Assembly (NCBI GenBank): GCA_013289685.1
Contig: JABCZL010000006.1
Location: 186,001 to 250,000 of the forward strand
DNA: 64,000 nt
Reading direction: 5' to 3'
From: Acidobacteriota bacterium
GTDB taxonomy: Bacteria; Acidobacteriota; Terriglobia; Terriglobales; Acidobacteriaceae
Part shown: positions 1-9,223 of the stretch, piece by piece
Position numbering within the stretch: position 1 is the stretch's first letter
Layout: every line of letters starts with the position of its first letter
Program-made: the position numbers and the translations under genes
The notes under the pieces: generated by a model
Databases searched by the model: none
Seen by the model: the letters and a program-made list of their open reading frames with translations, nothing else
Told to the model about the DNA's origin: nothing

Positions 1-719
1 AATCGTGGATGCCGCCCGGCCCACGGTTCGACGTAACTCGGGGGCACAACGACTCCAATGCCCCGCGCCCCTTTCAAACGAAATTCAGGAGCAAACCTCC
101 GGGCAAGAAATCTCACGGATGGATAATGGACTTGGATGAATGCTCCGTCGGCGATTCTGGCGTTGACCCCCTCTGGCTTGAAGCGACGGAATGCCTTGTC
201 TTTGTCCGCGTGCGCAAGGTACCAGATCATTTCCCATACGCACCGGGGACCCATCCAACACAACACAGCAGTCGCACCTGGTTTGAGCACTCGAGCGAGA
301 CTGTGAGCTACCCGCTCGACGTCATCGACGCAATTCAATGCGCCAAAATTCGAGAAAGCGCCATCGAATAAGTCGTCTGGTGGCAACGTGGAAATATCCT
401 CGCCGCGTAGCACCCGCGTTTTCACAAGGGCTTGCAATCCGTTTTGCCGAACTCGTCGAGCCGCCGCGTCAATCATCTGCGGCGATGAATCGCAAGCCAG
501 GACTGTCACCCCCCGTTCCGCCAGGAAGCACGCGTCTACCCCGGTTCCGCATCCGATTTCCAAGATGTGGTCTCCGGACCGAAATGTCTTCTCCAACTGA
601 CGCCACACCGCCCCGCGTTGGGCCCGACCGATCGTCGACGAGCTGAAGGTCTCGTCGTATCGGTCCGCGACCGCGTCAAACGGAGCAGCAACTCCCTGTA
701 GTTGTTGGGTAGTAGACAT
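1..719 (-). CDS. SAM-dependent class I methyltransferase, 3' end beyond the window
   Basis: Translated from the minus strand, this reading frame begins MSTTQQLQGVAAPFDAVADR at 719 and stays open to the window edge, so the C-terminus is missing (239 codons seen). It carries the Rossmann motif I HILEIGCGTGVD near residues 52-63 and a conserved acidic residue at the end of strand 2 (LACDSS), typical of Methyltransf_11/25 enzymes that use S-adenosylmethionine. It lies only 5 bp behind the radical SAM gene ending at 725 and is the last visible member of that leftward operon. The substrate is unknown; a small lipid, sugar or metabolite handled by the neighbouring radical SAM enzymes is an inference. 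Confidence 0.85.
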   Translation of the reverse strand, partial: MSTTQQLQGVAAPFDAVADRYDETFSSSTIGRAQRGAVWRQLEKTFRSGDHILEIGCGTGVDACFLAERGVTVLACDSSPQMIDAAARRVRQNGLQALVKTRVLRGEDISTLPPDDLFDGAFSNFGALNCVDDVERVAHSLARVLKPGATAVLCWMGPRCVWEMIWYLAHADKDKAFRRFKPEGVNARIADGAFIQVHYPSVRFLARRFAPEFRLKGARGIGVVVPPSYVEPWAGRHPR

Positions 720-724
720 TAAAC

Positions 725-2119
725 TCAAGCCTCGACCTCGGCATGCGTAGCCTGCAGACCAGCCCGCGCCTCGGCGACTCCATTGCGCAGCGCAGCCAGT
801 TGCGCGCCGTCCGCGTCTGGCTTTGGCTGCAGTCGCTTCAGATCCACTTCACTGCGAAGCAACTTGTCAGCAAACCTATAAAACTGGCGCGAGTGCCGGT
901 TGCGAATGCGGAATTCCCGATCCGAGCCTTCGCTCCACTGCTTGAGGCCCTCCACGCGGTCCGCTACCTCGGAAAAATAGGGCGTGCCCTTGATGGGATA
1001 AGCAACCGTAGTGAAGAAGATGTCGGGATCCGTCTTCTTGACGTGCTCCACTGTGGCTTCGATGTCGGACATTTCCTCGCCCTCATAACCCCACATCAGG
1101 AACATCCCGGTTTGAATGCCCGCCGATCGGCAAAGAGCCACGGCCGTTTGCACTTCTTCTACCGTAACGCCGCGCTCCATGGCGTCGAGGATGCGCTGCG
1201 AGCCACTCTCCGAACCAATCCAGACGCGGAAGCATCCCATTTCTGCCAGGGTTTCGACGACTTGAAGATTCAGGCGGTCGGCCCGCGAAATGCATTCGAA
1301 GGGCAACTTTAATCTGCGCCGTTTCAATTCGGCTGCATATTGAAACAGCCAGCCGTGGTGAATGGTGAAGACGTCGTCTGCCATCCACGCCATTTGCGGC
1401 TGGTAGCGGTTGATCAGCCACTCTAGTTCGTCTGCAACCGACACGGGCTTTCTGCGGCGATGCGTTTTCCCAAACACTTCGTGGCTGCACCAGCGGCAAT
1501 GGTACGGACAACCGCGAGCCGTGATCAGTGAAACCGATCCCATCCCGTGGTGCTGGCGCCAGACCTCCACGTAGCGGGACATGTCAATCAATTCCCGAGC
1601 CGGCCAGGGCTGCGCATCGATATCCTTAATCTGCTCGCGTGGCTTGGTGCGGACGACCGAACCATCCGGCCCCAGGAACGCGATCCCGTCAATTTTGTCC
1701 AGCTTGTCGACCGCGTGCGACTGAAGCGCCGGCACCAATTCTTCCAGCGTGATTTCGCCCTCACCGATTACGACTACATCCGCTCCTGCTGCCAGGTATT
1801 CCTGAACATAGGCGCCGGGCTCCGGTCCTCCGACCAATGTTTGCCAGCCGTGTTGTTTGGCGACGCGAAGAATTTCGACCACATTCGGCCGGGTCATCAG
1901 ATTCGCATACACTCCGAGAACCGACGGCGGCCCTTGCTTCAGCAGGTCCCACAAGTCCTGCGGCGATGAAAACGTGGAATCAAACAGTTCGGCATTCACG
2001 CCCTTCTGGCGCAAATGGGAACAAATGTAAAGGATCCCCAGCGGCGGATAAGGCTTCATGATTTGAAGCTCCTTGGGGTCCTCGTAAAGAAAATAGCCGT
2101 GAGTGAGAAGGATGTCCAT
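725..2119 (-). CDS. B12-binding-type radical SAM protein
   Basis: A 464-residue enzyme with an N-terminal cobalamin-binding-like Rossmann domain (about 1-150) and a radical SAM TIM-barrel. The cluster motif ARGCPYHCRWC gives cysteines at 204, 208 and 211, which would bind a [4Fe-4S] cluster for reductive cleavage of S-adenosylmethionine. No DxHxxG base-off B12 motif is visible. The GxIxGxE-type element (VVIGEGEIT, about 117-124) is typical of the class. It starts 8 bp after the stop of the next radical SAM gene, which it resembles closely at the N-terminus (MDILLTHGYFLYED versus MADVLLTHSYHLYYD), so the two are likely duplicates. Methylation, ring contraction or C-C chemistry on an unknown substrate is possible. 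Confidence 0.9.
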   Translation of the reverse strand: MDILLTHGYFLYEDPKELQIMKPYPPLGILYICSHLRQKGVNAELFDSTFSSPQDLWDLLKQGPPSVLGVYANLMTRPNVVEILRVAKQHGWQTLVGGPEPGAYVQEYLAAGADVVVIGEGEITLEELVPALQSHAVDKLDKIDGIAFLGPDGSVVRTKPREQIKDIDAQPWPARELIDMSRYVEVWRQHHGMGSVSLITARGCPYHCRWCSHEVFGKTHRRRKPVSVADELEWLINRYQPQMAWMADDVFTIHHGWLFQYAAELKRRRLKLPFECISRADRLNLQVVETLAEMGCFRVWIGSESGSQRILDAMERGVTVEEVQTAVALCRSAGIQTGMFLMWGYEGEEMSDIEATVEHVKKTDPDIFFTTVAYPIKGTPYFSEVADRVEGLKQWSEGSDREFRIRNRHSRQFYRFADKLLRSEVDLKRLQPKPDADGAQLAALRNGVAEARAGLQATHAEVEA

Positions 2120-2127
2120 GATGGTGG

Positions 2128-3657
2128 CTAACTCGCGAGAACGCCCAACAGCTCGTCGAAGCTTGTCGCGTAACTAGAGTCTTGCAGCTGAACCAATTCG
2201 TGCGCGTGGCTCGCGAATACAGTCGGCCTTGGGTTTCGGCAGGTCCTTTCCAAGTGCATCACGCGCCTCCACAGCTCTTCCGGCTCTTGGCGGGCGCCCT
2301 GTTGTTTTTGCGCGACTGTGGATGAACCCGAGTTCCAACAGTCGACCTGGGCGTGCAAAGCGTCGTGCAATGCGCGATAAAACTCGTTGGTGTAGGCGCC
2401 CTGGAACATCATGGACAAGTCTTCGCTATCGGACCAGTTGGTCTTCTCCCCGAGTTCCGCCTGCACGCGCTCGAAGAACTTGGTACCCGGCAGCGGATAC
2501 GAGACCGAGACGCCAATGTCGTCGGGACGCGTGTCGCGAACCAGCTTGATCGTGTTCTGAATGTCTTTCCAGGTTTCCCCGGGATATCCGAATTGCAGGA
2601 AGTAGCAGGCTCGAATCCCTGCGCGCTTGAGATTTTCGCGGGCCTTGGCGATTTGATCGACGCGCGTGCCTTTGTCCATGGCATCCAAAATCTTTTGCGA
2701 CCCCGATTCAGCGCCCATCCACACCTCGGCACAGCCGGCGCGGCGCAGGGCCGACACATTGTCTGGGCTCATCAAGTCGACGCGAGATTGCATTTTGAAA
2801 GGAATCGCCGCGTCCAACCGTTGTACTTCGGACGCGAGCTCACGAACCCACTTCGGCTGCAATCCAAAAATGTCGTCGGCAAACCAGAGGTGTTCCGCGC
2901 CGAAGTCGTATTTCAGTTGGCGCATCTCTTCGGCGACGCTTGCCGCGGAGCGAACAGAGAATGAGTCTCCATAAATCGGCTTCGCGCACCAATTGCAGCG
3001 GTAAGGACAACCCCGACTGGCTACGATATTCAGAGAAAAATAGCCGTGGGCCGCCTTCCACGCCCTTCGATACTGATCGGTGTCGATAAGATCGCGCGTG
3101 GGAAACGGCAGCTGATCCAGATTGCGCATCAGGCCGCGCCGCTCCGTCTTCACTACGTCTCCCGTCTTTTTATGCAGATATGCCAGCCCTGCAACCTGCT
3201 CCAGGGCGTCGTCATTTCCCTGCAGGAGCAGGTTGACCGTTTCCAGCAGAGTCCATTCCGCTTCCCCGAGCAACACACACCGGAAACCTTTCTGCAGATA
3301 GTCCAGAGCATGATCGGAAGCATCCGAGCCGTTCACCAACACCGTGGCCCCAGCCAGCTGAGAGGTCTCGAGAATTTGATACGCGACGTCGCGCATTCGC
3401 GTCAGGCACATCTTGGAGAGAAAGTTGAAATTGTCTTCATAGACCACGACAATTCTCGGCCGATGTTGCTCGAGGGCGGTCTGAAATTCTGCCTCCGGAT
3501 CGTTCAGCATGGTGTCGAACACCGCGACAGACAAGCCTGCGTTCCGCAGGAGCGAGGCGGCATAGAGCGTACCCAGCGGAGGATAGGGTTGCATCTTCCG
3601 CATTTGTTTGCGGTCGTAATAAAGGTGGTAGGAATGAGTGAGTAGAACGTCCGCCAT
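2128..3657 (-). CDS. B12-binding-type radical SAM protein
   Basis: A 509-residue radical SAM protein with the same architecture as its downstream neighbour: N-terminal B12-binding-like fold with the PYPPLGTLYAASLL signature, then a CxxxCxxC motif (ASRGCPYRCNWC; Cys 217, 221, 224) and a barrel containing WMGAESGSQKILDAM, the usual SAM-contacting strand. The C-terminal 80 residues (after about 420) are not recognised and are longer than in the paralogue. It lies 22 bp after the preceding gene and 8 bp before the next, so all four leftward genes are probably one transcript. Function beyond radical SAM chemistry cannot be assigned. Confidence 0.9.
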   Translation of the reverse strand: MADVLLTHSYHLYYDRKQMRKMQPYPPLGTLYAASLLRNAGLSVAVFDTMLNDPEAEFQTALEQHRPRIVVVYEDNFNFLSKMCLTRMRDVAYQILETSQLAGATVLVNGSDASDHALDYLQKGFRCVLLGEAEWTLLETVNLLLQGNDDALEQVAGLAYLHKKTGDVVKTERRGLMRNLDQLPFPTRDLIDTDQYRRAWKAAHGYFSLNIVASRGCPYRCNWCAKPIYGDSFSVRSAASVAEEMRQLKYDFGAEHLWFADDIFGLQPKWVRELASEVQRLDAAIPFKMQSRVDLMSPDNVSALRRAGCAEVWMGAESGSQKILDAMDKGTRVDQIAKARENLKRAGIRACYFLQFGYPGETWKDIQNTIKLVRDTRPDDIGVSVSYPLPGTKFFERVQAELGEKTNWSDSEDLSMMFQGAYTNEFYRALHDALHAQVDCWNSGSSTVAQKQQGARQEPEELWRRVMHLERTCRNPRPTVFASHAHELVQLQDSSYATSFDELLGVLAS

Positions 3658-3679
3658 TTTCAGTTGCCCCTGAATTGAA

Positions 3680-5185
3680 TCAACCCACTTCCTGCGTGCG
3701 CTCGGCCAGAGGTTGCCCGGTCAAAAGCGAACGCCGGGTGACGACTTTCTCCACGGCGCGCGACAACCACAACTCCCACGGAAACGAGTAGCGACTCTTG
3801 CCGATTCGCCAACGGACGGGCGCTCCCAGCAGCCGCTGCACGCCGCGTCGGGCCCATGGAATCTTTCTGGTGACCTTTCGAATCTGGTTGTTCAAAAGAA
3901 AGTACTCCAGACTTCGGCGCAATCGCCGCAGCTCTTCCCCGCGCAGCCAGGGCAGGACGTTCGTGCCCAAGGCCAGGGTTTCCCACTCCTCAAGAGATTG
4001 CGGCTCATAGACGCCCATCTCCTTCAGCTGTGGCCAAATGGGAATCCCCGGATAAGGAGTAAAAATGTTCGGCGAAAAACTGACGTTGGGATACTCCCTG
4101 GCAATATCGCTCATGACCCGAAACGTCTGCTGGCGGTGGGCATCAGTCTCGCCGGGGTAACCCAGAATGATGTTGAAGACCACATGAATGCCCGCCAGGT
4201 TCGTCTTGCGGGCGGTTTCCACCATCTGCTCCACGTGCTGAAACCGCTTGTTCATCAGGGCCAGCACCTCCTGAGAGGCCGACTCGGTGCCAAATCCGAT
4301 GTGGTGCACACCGCTTTCGGCCAGCAATTGCACGTCGTCTTCGCTCATCAGCGCAAGAAAATCTGTGGAGGTCTGGAAATCCCACTGGAACTTGACTCCG
4401 CTGGCAACGATTCCCTTCGCAATCGCTACGGCACGCTTGCGATCAACCAGGAAATTGGAATCGAACAGAGGGACGTGCTCAATGTTGTGGCGCGGAACTA
4501 ATTCGGCGAGTTCGTTGACCACCCGTTCGACTTGATAGGCGTTAAAACGGCGTTTGTAAAACACCTGGTCGGTACAGTAATTGCACTGGTACGGGCAGCC
4601 CACGCTGCTGGTATAGGCAAGTTGCCGCACGCCAGAGGCAGCGGCATAAGTGCCTGGATCGGCGAGATGGTAAGCGGGCGCTGGCAACGTATTGATGTCC
4701 GCGACCGGCCGTTCCGGCTCGTGAACGATTCGTCCGTCGCCATCTTTGAATGACAGGCCGCGGATGCCGTGCCAATCCTGCCGGTTGGCGAGGCGCTGAG
4801 CCAGTTCGAGCAGGGTCAACTCACCCTGGCCCCTCACAATCGCATCCACAAAGGGCTCACGCAAAGTCTGGTGCGTAGCGAGACTGGCGTGCCACCCCCC
4901 GAACACAATGGGCAAGTTTGGCCGCAGCTTCTTGACCGCTTTCGAGACTCGCACCGCGGCCCCGATATGCGGCCCGGTCAGAACCGAGATACCGAGCAGA
5001 AGCGCATCTTCCGACTCGTGCAGAATGGTCGCCTCGTAATCCGGGGCAATCAGATTATCGACGAGCTTGACTTCGAATCCAGCCTGCAATAGAGGGGATG
5101 CGAGACAAAGCAGGGATAAGGGCGCACCCAACGGGGGACCGTCGTAGGGCGGGTAAAACAACACGACTTTGTTCGTCCCGGGCAA
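3680..5185 (-). CDS. B12-binding-type radical SAM protein, first gene of the leftward operon
   Basis: A 501-residue protein. The B12-binding-like domain covers about 1-150 (GISVLTGPHIGAAVRVSKAV, PIVFGGWHASL) and the radical SAM motif is SVGCPYQCNYC with Cys 197, 201 and 204. GFGTESASQEVLALMNK follows in the barrel. It is much closer to the rightward protein at 9310-10821 than to its own operon partners: both share the LGISxxTGP and GGWHxSL strings, similar length and a PxELWxxR ending. The start is the ATG at 5185. A phased repeat element with GACA units lies 59 bp upstream on the same strand (5245-5270), so this is probably the promoter-proximal gene. Confidence 0.9.
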   Translation of the reverse strand: MPGTNKVVLFYPPYDGPPLGAPLSLLCLASPLLQAGFEVKLVDNLIAPDYEATILHESEDALLLGISVLTGPHIGAAVRVSKAVKKLRPNLPIVFGGWHASLATHQTLREPFVDAIVRGQGELTLLELAQRLANRQDWHGIRGLSFKDGDGRIVHEPERPVADINTLPAPAYHLADPGTYAAASGVRQLAYTSSVGCPYQCNYCTDQVFYKRRFNAYQVERVVNELAELVPRHNIEHVPLFDSNFLVDRKRAVAIAKGIVASGVKFQWDFQTSTDFLALMSEDDVQLLAESGVHHIGFGTESASQEVLALMNKRFQHVEQMVETARKTNLAGIHVVFNIILGYPGETDAHRQQTFRVMSDIAREYPNVSFSPNIFTPYPGIPIWPQLKEMGVYEPQSLEEWETLALGTNVLPWLRGEELRRLRRSLEYFLLNNQIRKVTRKIPWARRGVQRLLGAPVRWRIGKSRYSFPWELWLSRAVEKVVTRRSLLTGQPLAERTQEVG

Positions 5186-5244
5186 AGCGCTTCACTTTGG
5201 AGACTTCGGCTCACAAAAACTCTAGGTTGCAAGTCCCGGTGATT

Positions 5245-5270
5245 TGTCATCGGATTGTCAAATGTCTGTC
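5245..5270 (-). promoter_or_regulatory. Phased GACA direct repeat upstream of the leftward radical SAM operon
   Basis: On the minus strand GACA occurs at 5270-5267, 5259-5256 and 5248-5245, that is three copies at exactly 11-bp spacing, one helical turn. The element ends 59 bp before the ATG at 5185. The same GACA/11-bp pattern stands ahead of the genes starting at 5474, 9310 and 21395. This reads as a binding site for a multimeric regulator on one DNA face; the regulator is unknown. Confidence 0.5.
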
Positions 5271-5348
5271 ACTTATGACAGCGCTGAAATATGCCATTTT
5301 CGGCGTACGAGGAGCCGCGAATTTCAATGCGATGGCAACCATTGAAAA

Positions 5349-5377
5349 TTGCAGAATTTTGACAAAACTGAGACAAA
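5349..5377 (+). promoter_or_regulatory. 29-bp promoter-type element with phased GACA repeat
   Basis: GACA at 5361-5364 and 5372-5375 (11 bp apart) sits in a 29-bp block that matches 9195-9223 at 26 of 29 positions. The block lies 96 bp upstream of the ATG at 5474. It includes a TTGACA that could act as a -35 box, but no good -10 box is found 16-18 bp downstream, so a regulator-binding role is favoured. Confidence 0.55.
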
Positions 5378-5473
5378 CCGCCGCCTCGCAATTGGTAGGT
5401 TAGCTGCCGTACTAAATCTCAAATCGTGGGCCGGTCTTGCCGGTGCAACACCGGTGGGTTTGAGTGTCGGCAG

Positions 5474-6937
5474 ATGATCCTTTTCTATAATCCGAAAGCA
5501 ACCCGGCCGCGCAATCGCCGATTTCCTTTGTCGATTCTAGCCATCGCAGCGGTTGTGGAAGGCAAAGAAGAATACGCCATCGTCGATGGCAATCTCGACC
5601 CACATCCCACTGAAAGTCTCATTGCCCTCATCAAGGAACGCGGAGCAGAACTCCTTGCGGTTACGGTCATGCCGGGGCCGCAGACCGTCGGCGCAGTGGC
5701 AAGCTGTCGCGAAATTCGCGCTCGGTTTCCCCAGTTGCCCATTGTTTGGGGAGGCTATTTTGCCTCCAACTACACTGCCGCCGCACTCAACGCGAACTAT
5801 GTGGACTATGCGGTGCGAGGCCAGGGGGAGCAGACGTTCCTCGAACTGCTCGAAGTAATTCGCGGACACCGCGACCCCAAAGACGTTCCCGGACTCTCCT
5901 ACAAAACTCCCGACGGGACGATGCGCCAGAATCCGGAGCGCCCCATGCGGAGTCTCGACGACTTCCCCTGGTATCCGTATCACCGCCTGCCCGCGGAGCA
6001 ATACCTTCTACCCACGTTTCTAGGCCGGCGGACAGCGGTTCATCAGGCCAGCCTGGGTTGCCCTTATCGCTGCAGCTTCTGCGGCGTGGTGAACTTTTCC
6101 GGCAGCCGGGAAAAGATGGAAGCGCCCGCCCGCACTGAAGGCATGCTGCGGCATCTGGTCAAGACTTACCGAGTCGACGCCGTACAGTTTTACGACAACA
6201 ACTTCTTCCTGAAGGAAGACCACACCCGGGAACTCGCGGACCGCCTGGCGCCGCTCAATCTGCGCTGGTGGTGTGAAGGGCGAGCCGACATCATGATGAA
6301 ACATTCGGACAGCACGTTAGAGGCGCTGCGACGGGCCGGCTGCACCATGATTTTCTTTGGGGCGGAGTCAGGCTCAAACGCAATCCTGAAGGAGATGAAC
6401 AAAGATCTCCGTGCGGAAGACACTCTGGCGCTGGCTTCGCGCATACGGCGGTTTGGCATTATCCCCGAATTCTCCATCATCTTTGGAAATCCGAAAGATC
6501 CGGAAGGCGACACTCGCGATTGCATCGGGTTTATACGGCAACTGAAGCGCTTGAATCCCGATGCCGAGATCATCGTCGAACACTACACTCCTGTGCCACA
6601 GCGCGCTCGCATGTACGGTGAGGTGGAGGACAAAGTTCAGTTTCCGACAACGCCCGACGAATGGGCGACGGAGCACTGGCAGCGTTTCGCCACGCAGAAA
6701 GACCCGCAGACACCATGGCTGCGACCTACCACGAAACAGTTGATCGACAATTTTGAGCTGGTGGTGTCGTCCCGTTGGCCGACGGTCCAGGACATAAGAT
6801 TGCCGAATTGGGGGCGACTCGCGTTGAAAGCGCTGAGCAGTTGGCGCTATCGCCTCGGAGTGTACGGATCGCCGCTGGAATTGAAATGGATGCAGCAGGT
6901 CATCGAATTGCGAAAACCGAAGGCAGAGAGCCTGTGA
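5474..6937 (+). CDS. B12-binding-type radical SAM protein
   Basis: The ATG at 5474 (MILFYNPKATRPRNRRFPLS) is preferred over an upstream in-frame ATG at 5426, because homology-like sequence begins here and the other radical SAM proteins start with the same hydrophobic strand. The 487-residue product has a B12-binding-like domain (about 1-150; VWGGYFASNY, YAVRGQGEQTFLELL) and the radical SAM motif SLGCPYRCSFC with Cys 196, 200 and 203. IFFGAESGSNAILKEMNKDL follows in the barrel. A methyltransferase gene overlaps its stop codon by 3 bp. Substrate unknown. Confidence 0.9.
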   Translation: MILFYNPKATRPRNRRFPLSILAIAAVVEGKEEYAIVDGNLDPHPTESLIALIKERGAELLAVTVMPGPQTVGAVASCREIRARFPQLPIVWGGYFASNYTAAALNANYVDYAVRGQGEQTFLELLEVIRGHRDPKDVPGLSYKTPDGTMRQNPERPMRSLDDFPWYPYHRLPAEQYLLPTFLGRRTAVHQASLGCPYRCSFCGVVNFSGSREKMEAPARTEGMLRHLVKTYRVDAVQFYDNNFFLKEDHTRELADRLAPLNLRWWCEGRADIMMKHSDSTLEALRRAGCTMIFFGAESGSNAILKEMNKDLRAEDTLALASRIRRFGIIPEFSIIFGNPKDPEGDTRDCIGFIRQLKRLNPDAEIIVEHYTPVPQRARMYGEVEDKVQFPTTPDEWATEHWQRFATQKDPQTPWLRPTTKQLIDNFELVVSSRWPTVQDIRLPNWGRLALKALSSWRYRLGVYGSPLELKWMQQVIELRKPKAESL

Positions 6938-7713
6938 GCGTTGCGACCAATATCGATCGTGATTTTGTTACCGATAGTAAACATGAACATCCCGCGCCCG
7001 GCGCGTCTCGCACAGTCCGTGCCGCGGAGGGTTATGAATGTTGGGCTCCCATCTATGACCACGCTCCCAATCCACTCTTGGCACGTGAAGAACGTCATCT
7101 GTTGCCTTTGCTCACCGACCTTCGCAACAAATCGACCCTGGACTTGGCGTGCGGCACAGGCCGTTGGCTGGAGAGATTAATGACGCACGGCTGTGAATCG
7201 GGAATAGGAATTGATTGCTCCAGCGCGATGCTGCGAGTCGCAAGAAAGAAAACTGCCATCCGAGGGCGACTCGCAACAGCGGACTGCGAGCAGCTTCCCC
7301 TTCCCAACGCAGCCTTCGATCTGACGATTTGTTCATTCGCGGTGGGACATATCCGTGACTTGGAATCCATGGTGCGCGAGTTGGCACGCGTGACGAAACG
7401 TGGAGCGGATATCTTCGTGAGCGATCTTCATCCTGAAGCCTACGCGCATGGTTGGCGGGTCGGTTTTCGGGACCGCGGCACGGCTGTTCAAATCGACATG
7501 CATTCCCGCACAGCTGAGGAGATCGTGCGCGTCTTTTGCACCAACGGCTTCAAGTGCGAAACGCATGAGCCTCTTTGGCTAGGCGAACCAGAAAGGCCGC
7601 TTTTCGCGCAAGCCGGCAAGTCTCATTCCTTCGTAGAGGCTTGCAAATTACCCGCAGTCCTCGTTTGCCACTTCCGGCGGCTTGGATCATCGGACCGACC
7701 GAGTGCAGAATGA
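6934..7713 (+). CDS. SAM-dependent class I methyltransferase
   Basis: The reading frame is open from further upstream, but the GTG at 6934 overlaps the stop of the radical SAM gene (GTGA arrangement), which fits translational coupling and gives a normal 259-residue methyltransferase. Motif I is STLDLACGTGRWLERL and the acidic loop is GIGIDCSSAML. Later elements (CEQLPLPNAAFDLTICSFAVGHI, LARVTKRGADIFVSDLHPE) are typical of Methyltransf_11/25. It mirrors the methyltransferase at 1-719, which also sits directly behind radical SAM genes, so both operon arms pair radical SAM enzymes with a methyltransferase. Substrate unknown. Confidence 0.88.
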   Translation: MSVATNIDRDFVTDSKHEHPAPGASRTVRAAEGYECWAPIYDHAPNPLLAREERHLLPLLTDLRNKSTLDLACGTGRWLERLMTHGCESGIGIDCSSAMLRVARKKTAIRGRLATADCEQLPLPNAAFDLTICSFAVGHIRDLESMVRELARVTKRGADIFVSDLHPEAYAHGWRVGFRDRGTAVQIDMHSRTAEEIVRVFCTNGFKCETHEPLWLGEPERPLFAQAGKSHSFVEACKLPAVLVCHFRRLGSSDRPSAE

Positions 7714-9106
7714 ATTCTCCACGAACACGCTGCCCAATCGCGCTGCGACGCCCGTTGGAGGTGCATGGGTGAAGCCCACTCCAGTTGAGAACGTCGTTGG
7801 ATTCCTGAGTTTCTCGCGCGACCACCGCGATCGAGTCAACGCGATTGAGACGTTCAGTCGCCGGGAGTGGAATCATGTTCTGCAGTGGCTGGACGACGCA
7901 GGGTTAGCCTTCTACTTCCTGCAGAGGCTCAAGGACACACACGCAGGCGACGTCGTCCCGCCTGTGGTGCTGTCTCGTCTGGAACGGAATTTCGCGTCCA
8001 ACCAGTTGCGGGTTGATGACATGTCGCATCGATTCGACGCGATCAATAAGAGCTTCGATCATGCCGGCGTGCAGTACGTGGTGATAAAAGGTTTCTCTCT
8101 CGTTCCGCAGTTTTGTCCATATGCTCCCCTCCGGCATCAGGCAGACCTCGATTACCTGGTAGACGAGCAGTCTTTACCGCCTGCATGCCGCGGATTGATC
8201 GACGTGGGTTACAGCTCGCAAAAGTCCCCGTCGAGCAAGGATTCGATCTTTATCATTCCGGGAGGGTCGGCATCACGCGGCGATGATCAATATTCACCGC
8301 AAGCGCCACACGCAGTTGAATTGCACACGGACATAATGGACAGCAAGATGCTCGGGTTGCCGCCGATTCCAAGCCTGTTCTCGGTGGCGCAAGCGAGAAC
8401 GCGTCACTGGAATGGCTTCGCGTTTCCCGCTCAAGCGGACGAGAATGCCTTTCTGCTGCAGGTATTACACGCCTGCAACCATTTCTTCGGTCAATGGATA
8501 CGCATGTCTTGCTTGTTTGAGATCGCTTATTTCCTGCATCGGCGGACTTCGGACACGGAATTGTGGAGGGGGATTGAGCAGCGAGTCGGCGACAGCGCCG
8601 TACTGCGGGAATTCGTCGTAATCGTAACGGAAGTGGCCGCCCAACTCTTTGCCGTGCCCCTCCCCAAGTTGGTGCAAAGTTGGAGCACCACGATCCGTCC
8701 GGGACCTCGCACCTGGATTGAATATTACGCACGGAATTGGGCTTTGTGTGATCTCCCGCGTTACGAGTTTAACTTGTTTCCCAGCGCAAAGCTCGCTCTG
8801 TTTCTCCATCACCAGTACAGAAGCGCATCGTGGGATCTGCAATCCCGGCATCAAAAGGAATCGCTGTGCTCGCGCCTTTCGCGCGTCGCGTCGTCCATAA
8901 AGAGTGACCCCTCCCTTGTTTTGAACGCAGGTTGGTGGAGACGCCAACGCCTGATCCGGCGAACTTTTTATTATGCATCAGCGGGGCTGCGCTACGTCTG
9001 CGAGATTCCGCGCTGGCGGTGGCGGAATCGTGCGCTACGGCAAACCGCCACCGCGGCCTCGATTCCATGGACGGGCGATTCACTTCCGTCAAAAAAGGCT
9101 TCGTGA
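7682..9106 (+). CDS. NTP_transf_5-family nucleotidyltransferase-like protein
   Basis: A 474-residue protein of the uncharacterised nucleotidyltransferase family PF14907. The family signature is visible as YVVIKGFSLVPQF, then APLRHQADLDYLV, that is KG(x)n then R-x-x-D-x-D, where the paired aspartates would bind the metal of a nucleotidyltransferase fold. The ATG at 7682 overlaps the previous gene by 32 bp; a later GTG near 7769 is an alternative start. Such genes are often found in exopolysaccharide/exosortase loci beside HPr-kinase-like genes, as here (19264-21395). The enzymatic product is not known for the family. Confidence 0.75.
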   Translation: MDHRTDRVQNEFSTNTLPNRAATPVGGAWVKPTPVENVVGFLSFSRDHRDRVNAIETFSRREWNHVLQWLDDAGLAFYFLQRLKDTHAGDVVPPVVLSRLERNFASNQLRVDDMSHRFDAINKSFDHAGVQYVVIKGFSLVPQFCPYAPLRHQADLDYLVDEQSLPPACRGLIDVGYSSQKSPSSKDSIFIIPGGSASRGDDQYSPQAPHAVELHTDIMDSKMLGLPPIPSLFSVAQARTRHWNGFAFPAQADENAFLLQVLHACNHFFGQWIRMSCLFEIAYFLHRRTSDTELWRGIEQRVGDSAVLREFVVIVTEVAAQLFAVPLPKLVQSWSTTIRPGPRTWIEYYARNWALCDLPRYEFNLFPSAKLALFLHHQYRSASWDLQSRHQKESLCSRLSRVASSIKSDPSLVLNAGWWRRQRLIRRTFYYASAGLRYVCEIPRWRWRNRALRQTATAASIPWTGDSLPSKKAS

Positions 9107-9194
9107 GCCAGAAAGTATGGGCAATCGTCATGCTTTCGTCACGAAACTAGGCCTGAATTGAACTGGCATGCAGCGGTACCTGGTCGATTGAATT

Positions 9195-9223
9195 TTGCAG
9201 AGTTTTGACAATTCTGAGACAAA
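9195..9223 (+). promoter_or_regulatory. 29-bp promoter-type element with phased GACA repeat (second copy)
   Basis: GACA at 9207-9210 and 9218-9221 is spaced by 11 bp. The 29-bp block differs from 5349-5377 at only three positions, although the surrounding intergenic DNA is not obviously similar. It lies 86 bp upstream of the GTG at 9310. Conservation of a short block ahead of two paralogous genes points to shared regulation. Confidence 0.55.

Noticed and set aside
743-1312. Long antisense open frames within radical SAM and other high-GC genes
   Set aside because: They are mirror frames of well-supported genes with no domain signature of their own.
5359-5387. Simple sigma-70 promoter starting with TTGACA
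   Set aside because: No -10 box is found at 16-18 bp in either of the twin elements; the 11-bp direct repeat explains the conservation better.
9150-9185. Possible sigma-54 promoter near a TGGCA string
   Set aside because: The GC dinucleotide at the -12 position and the TTGC block are missing.
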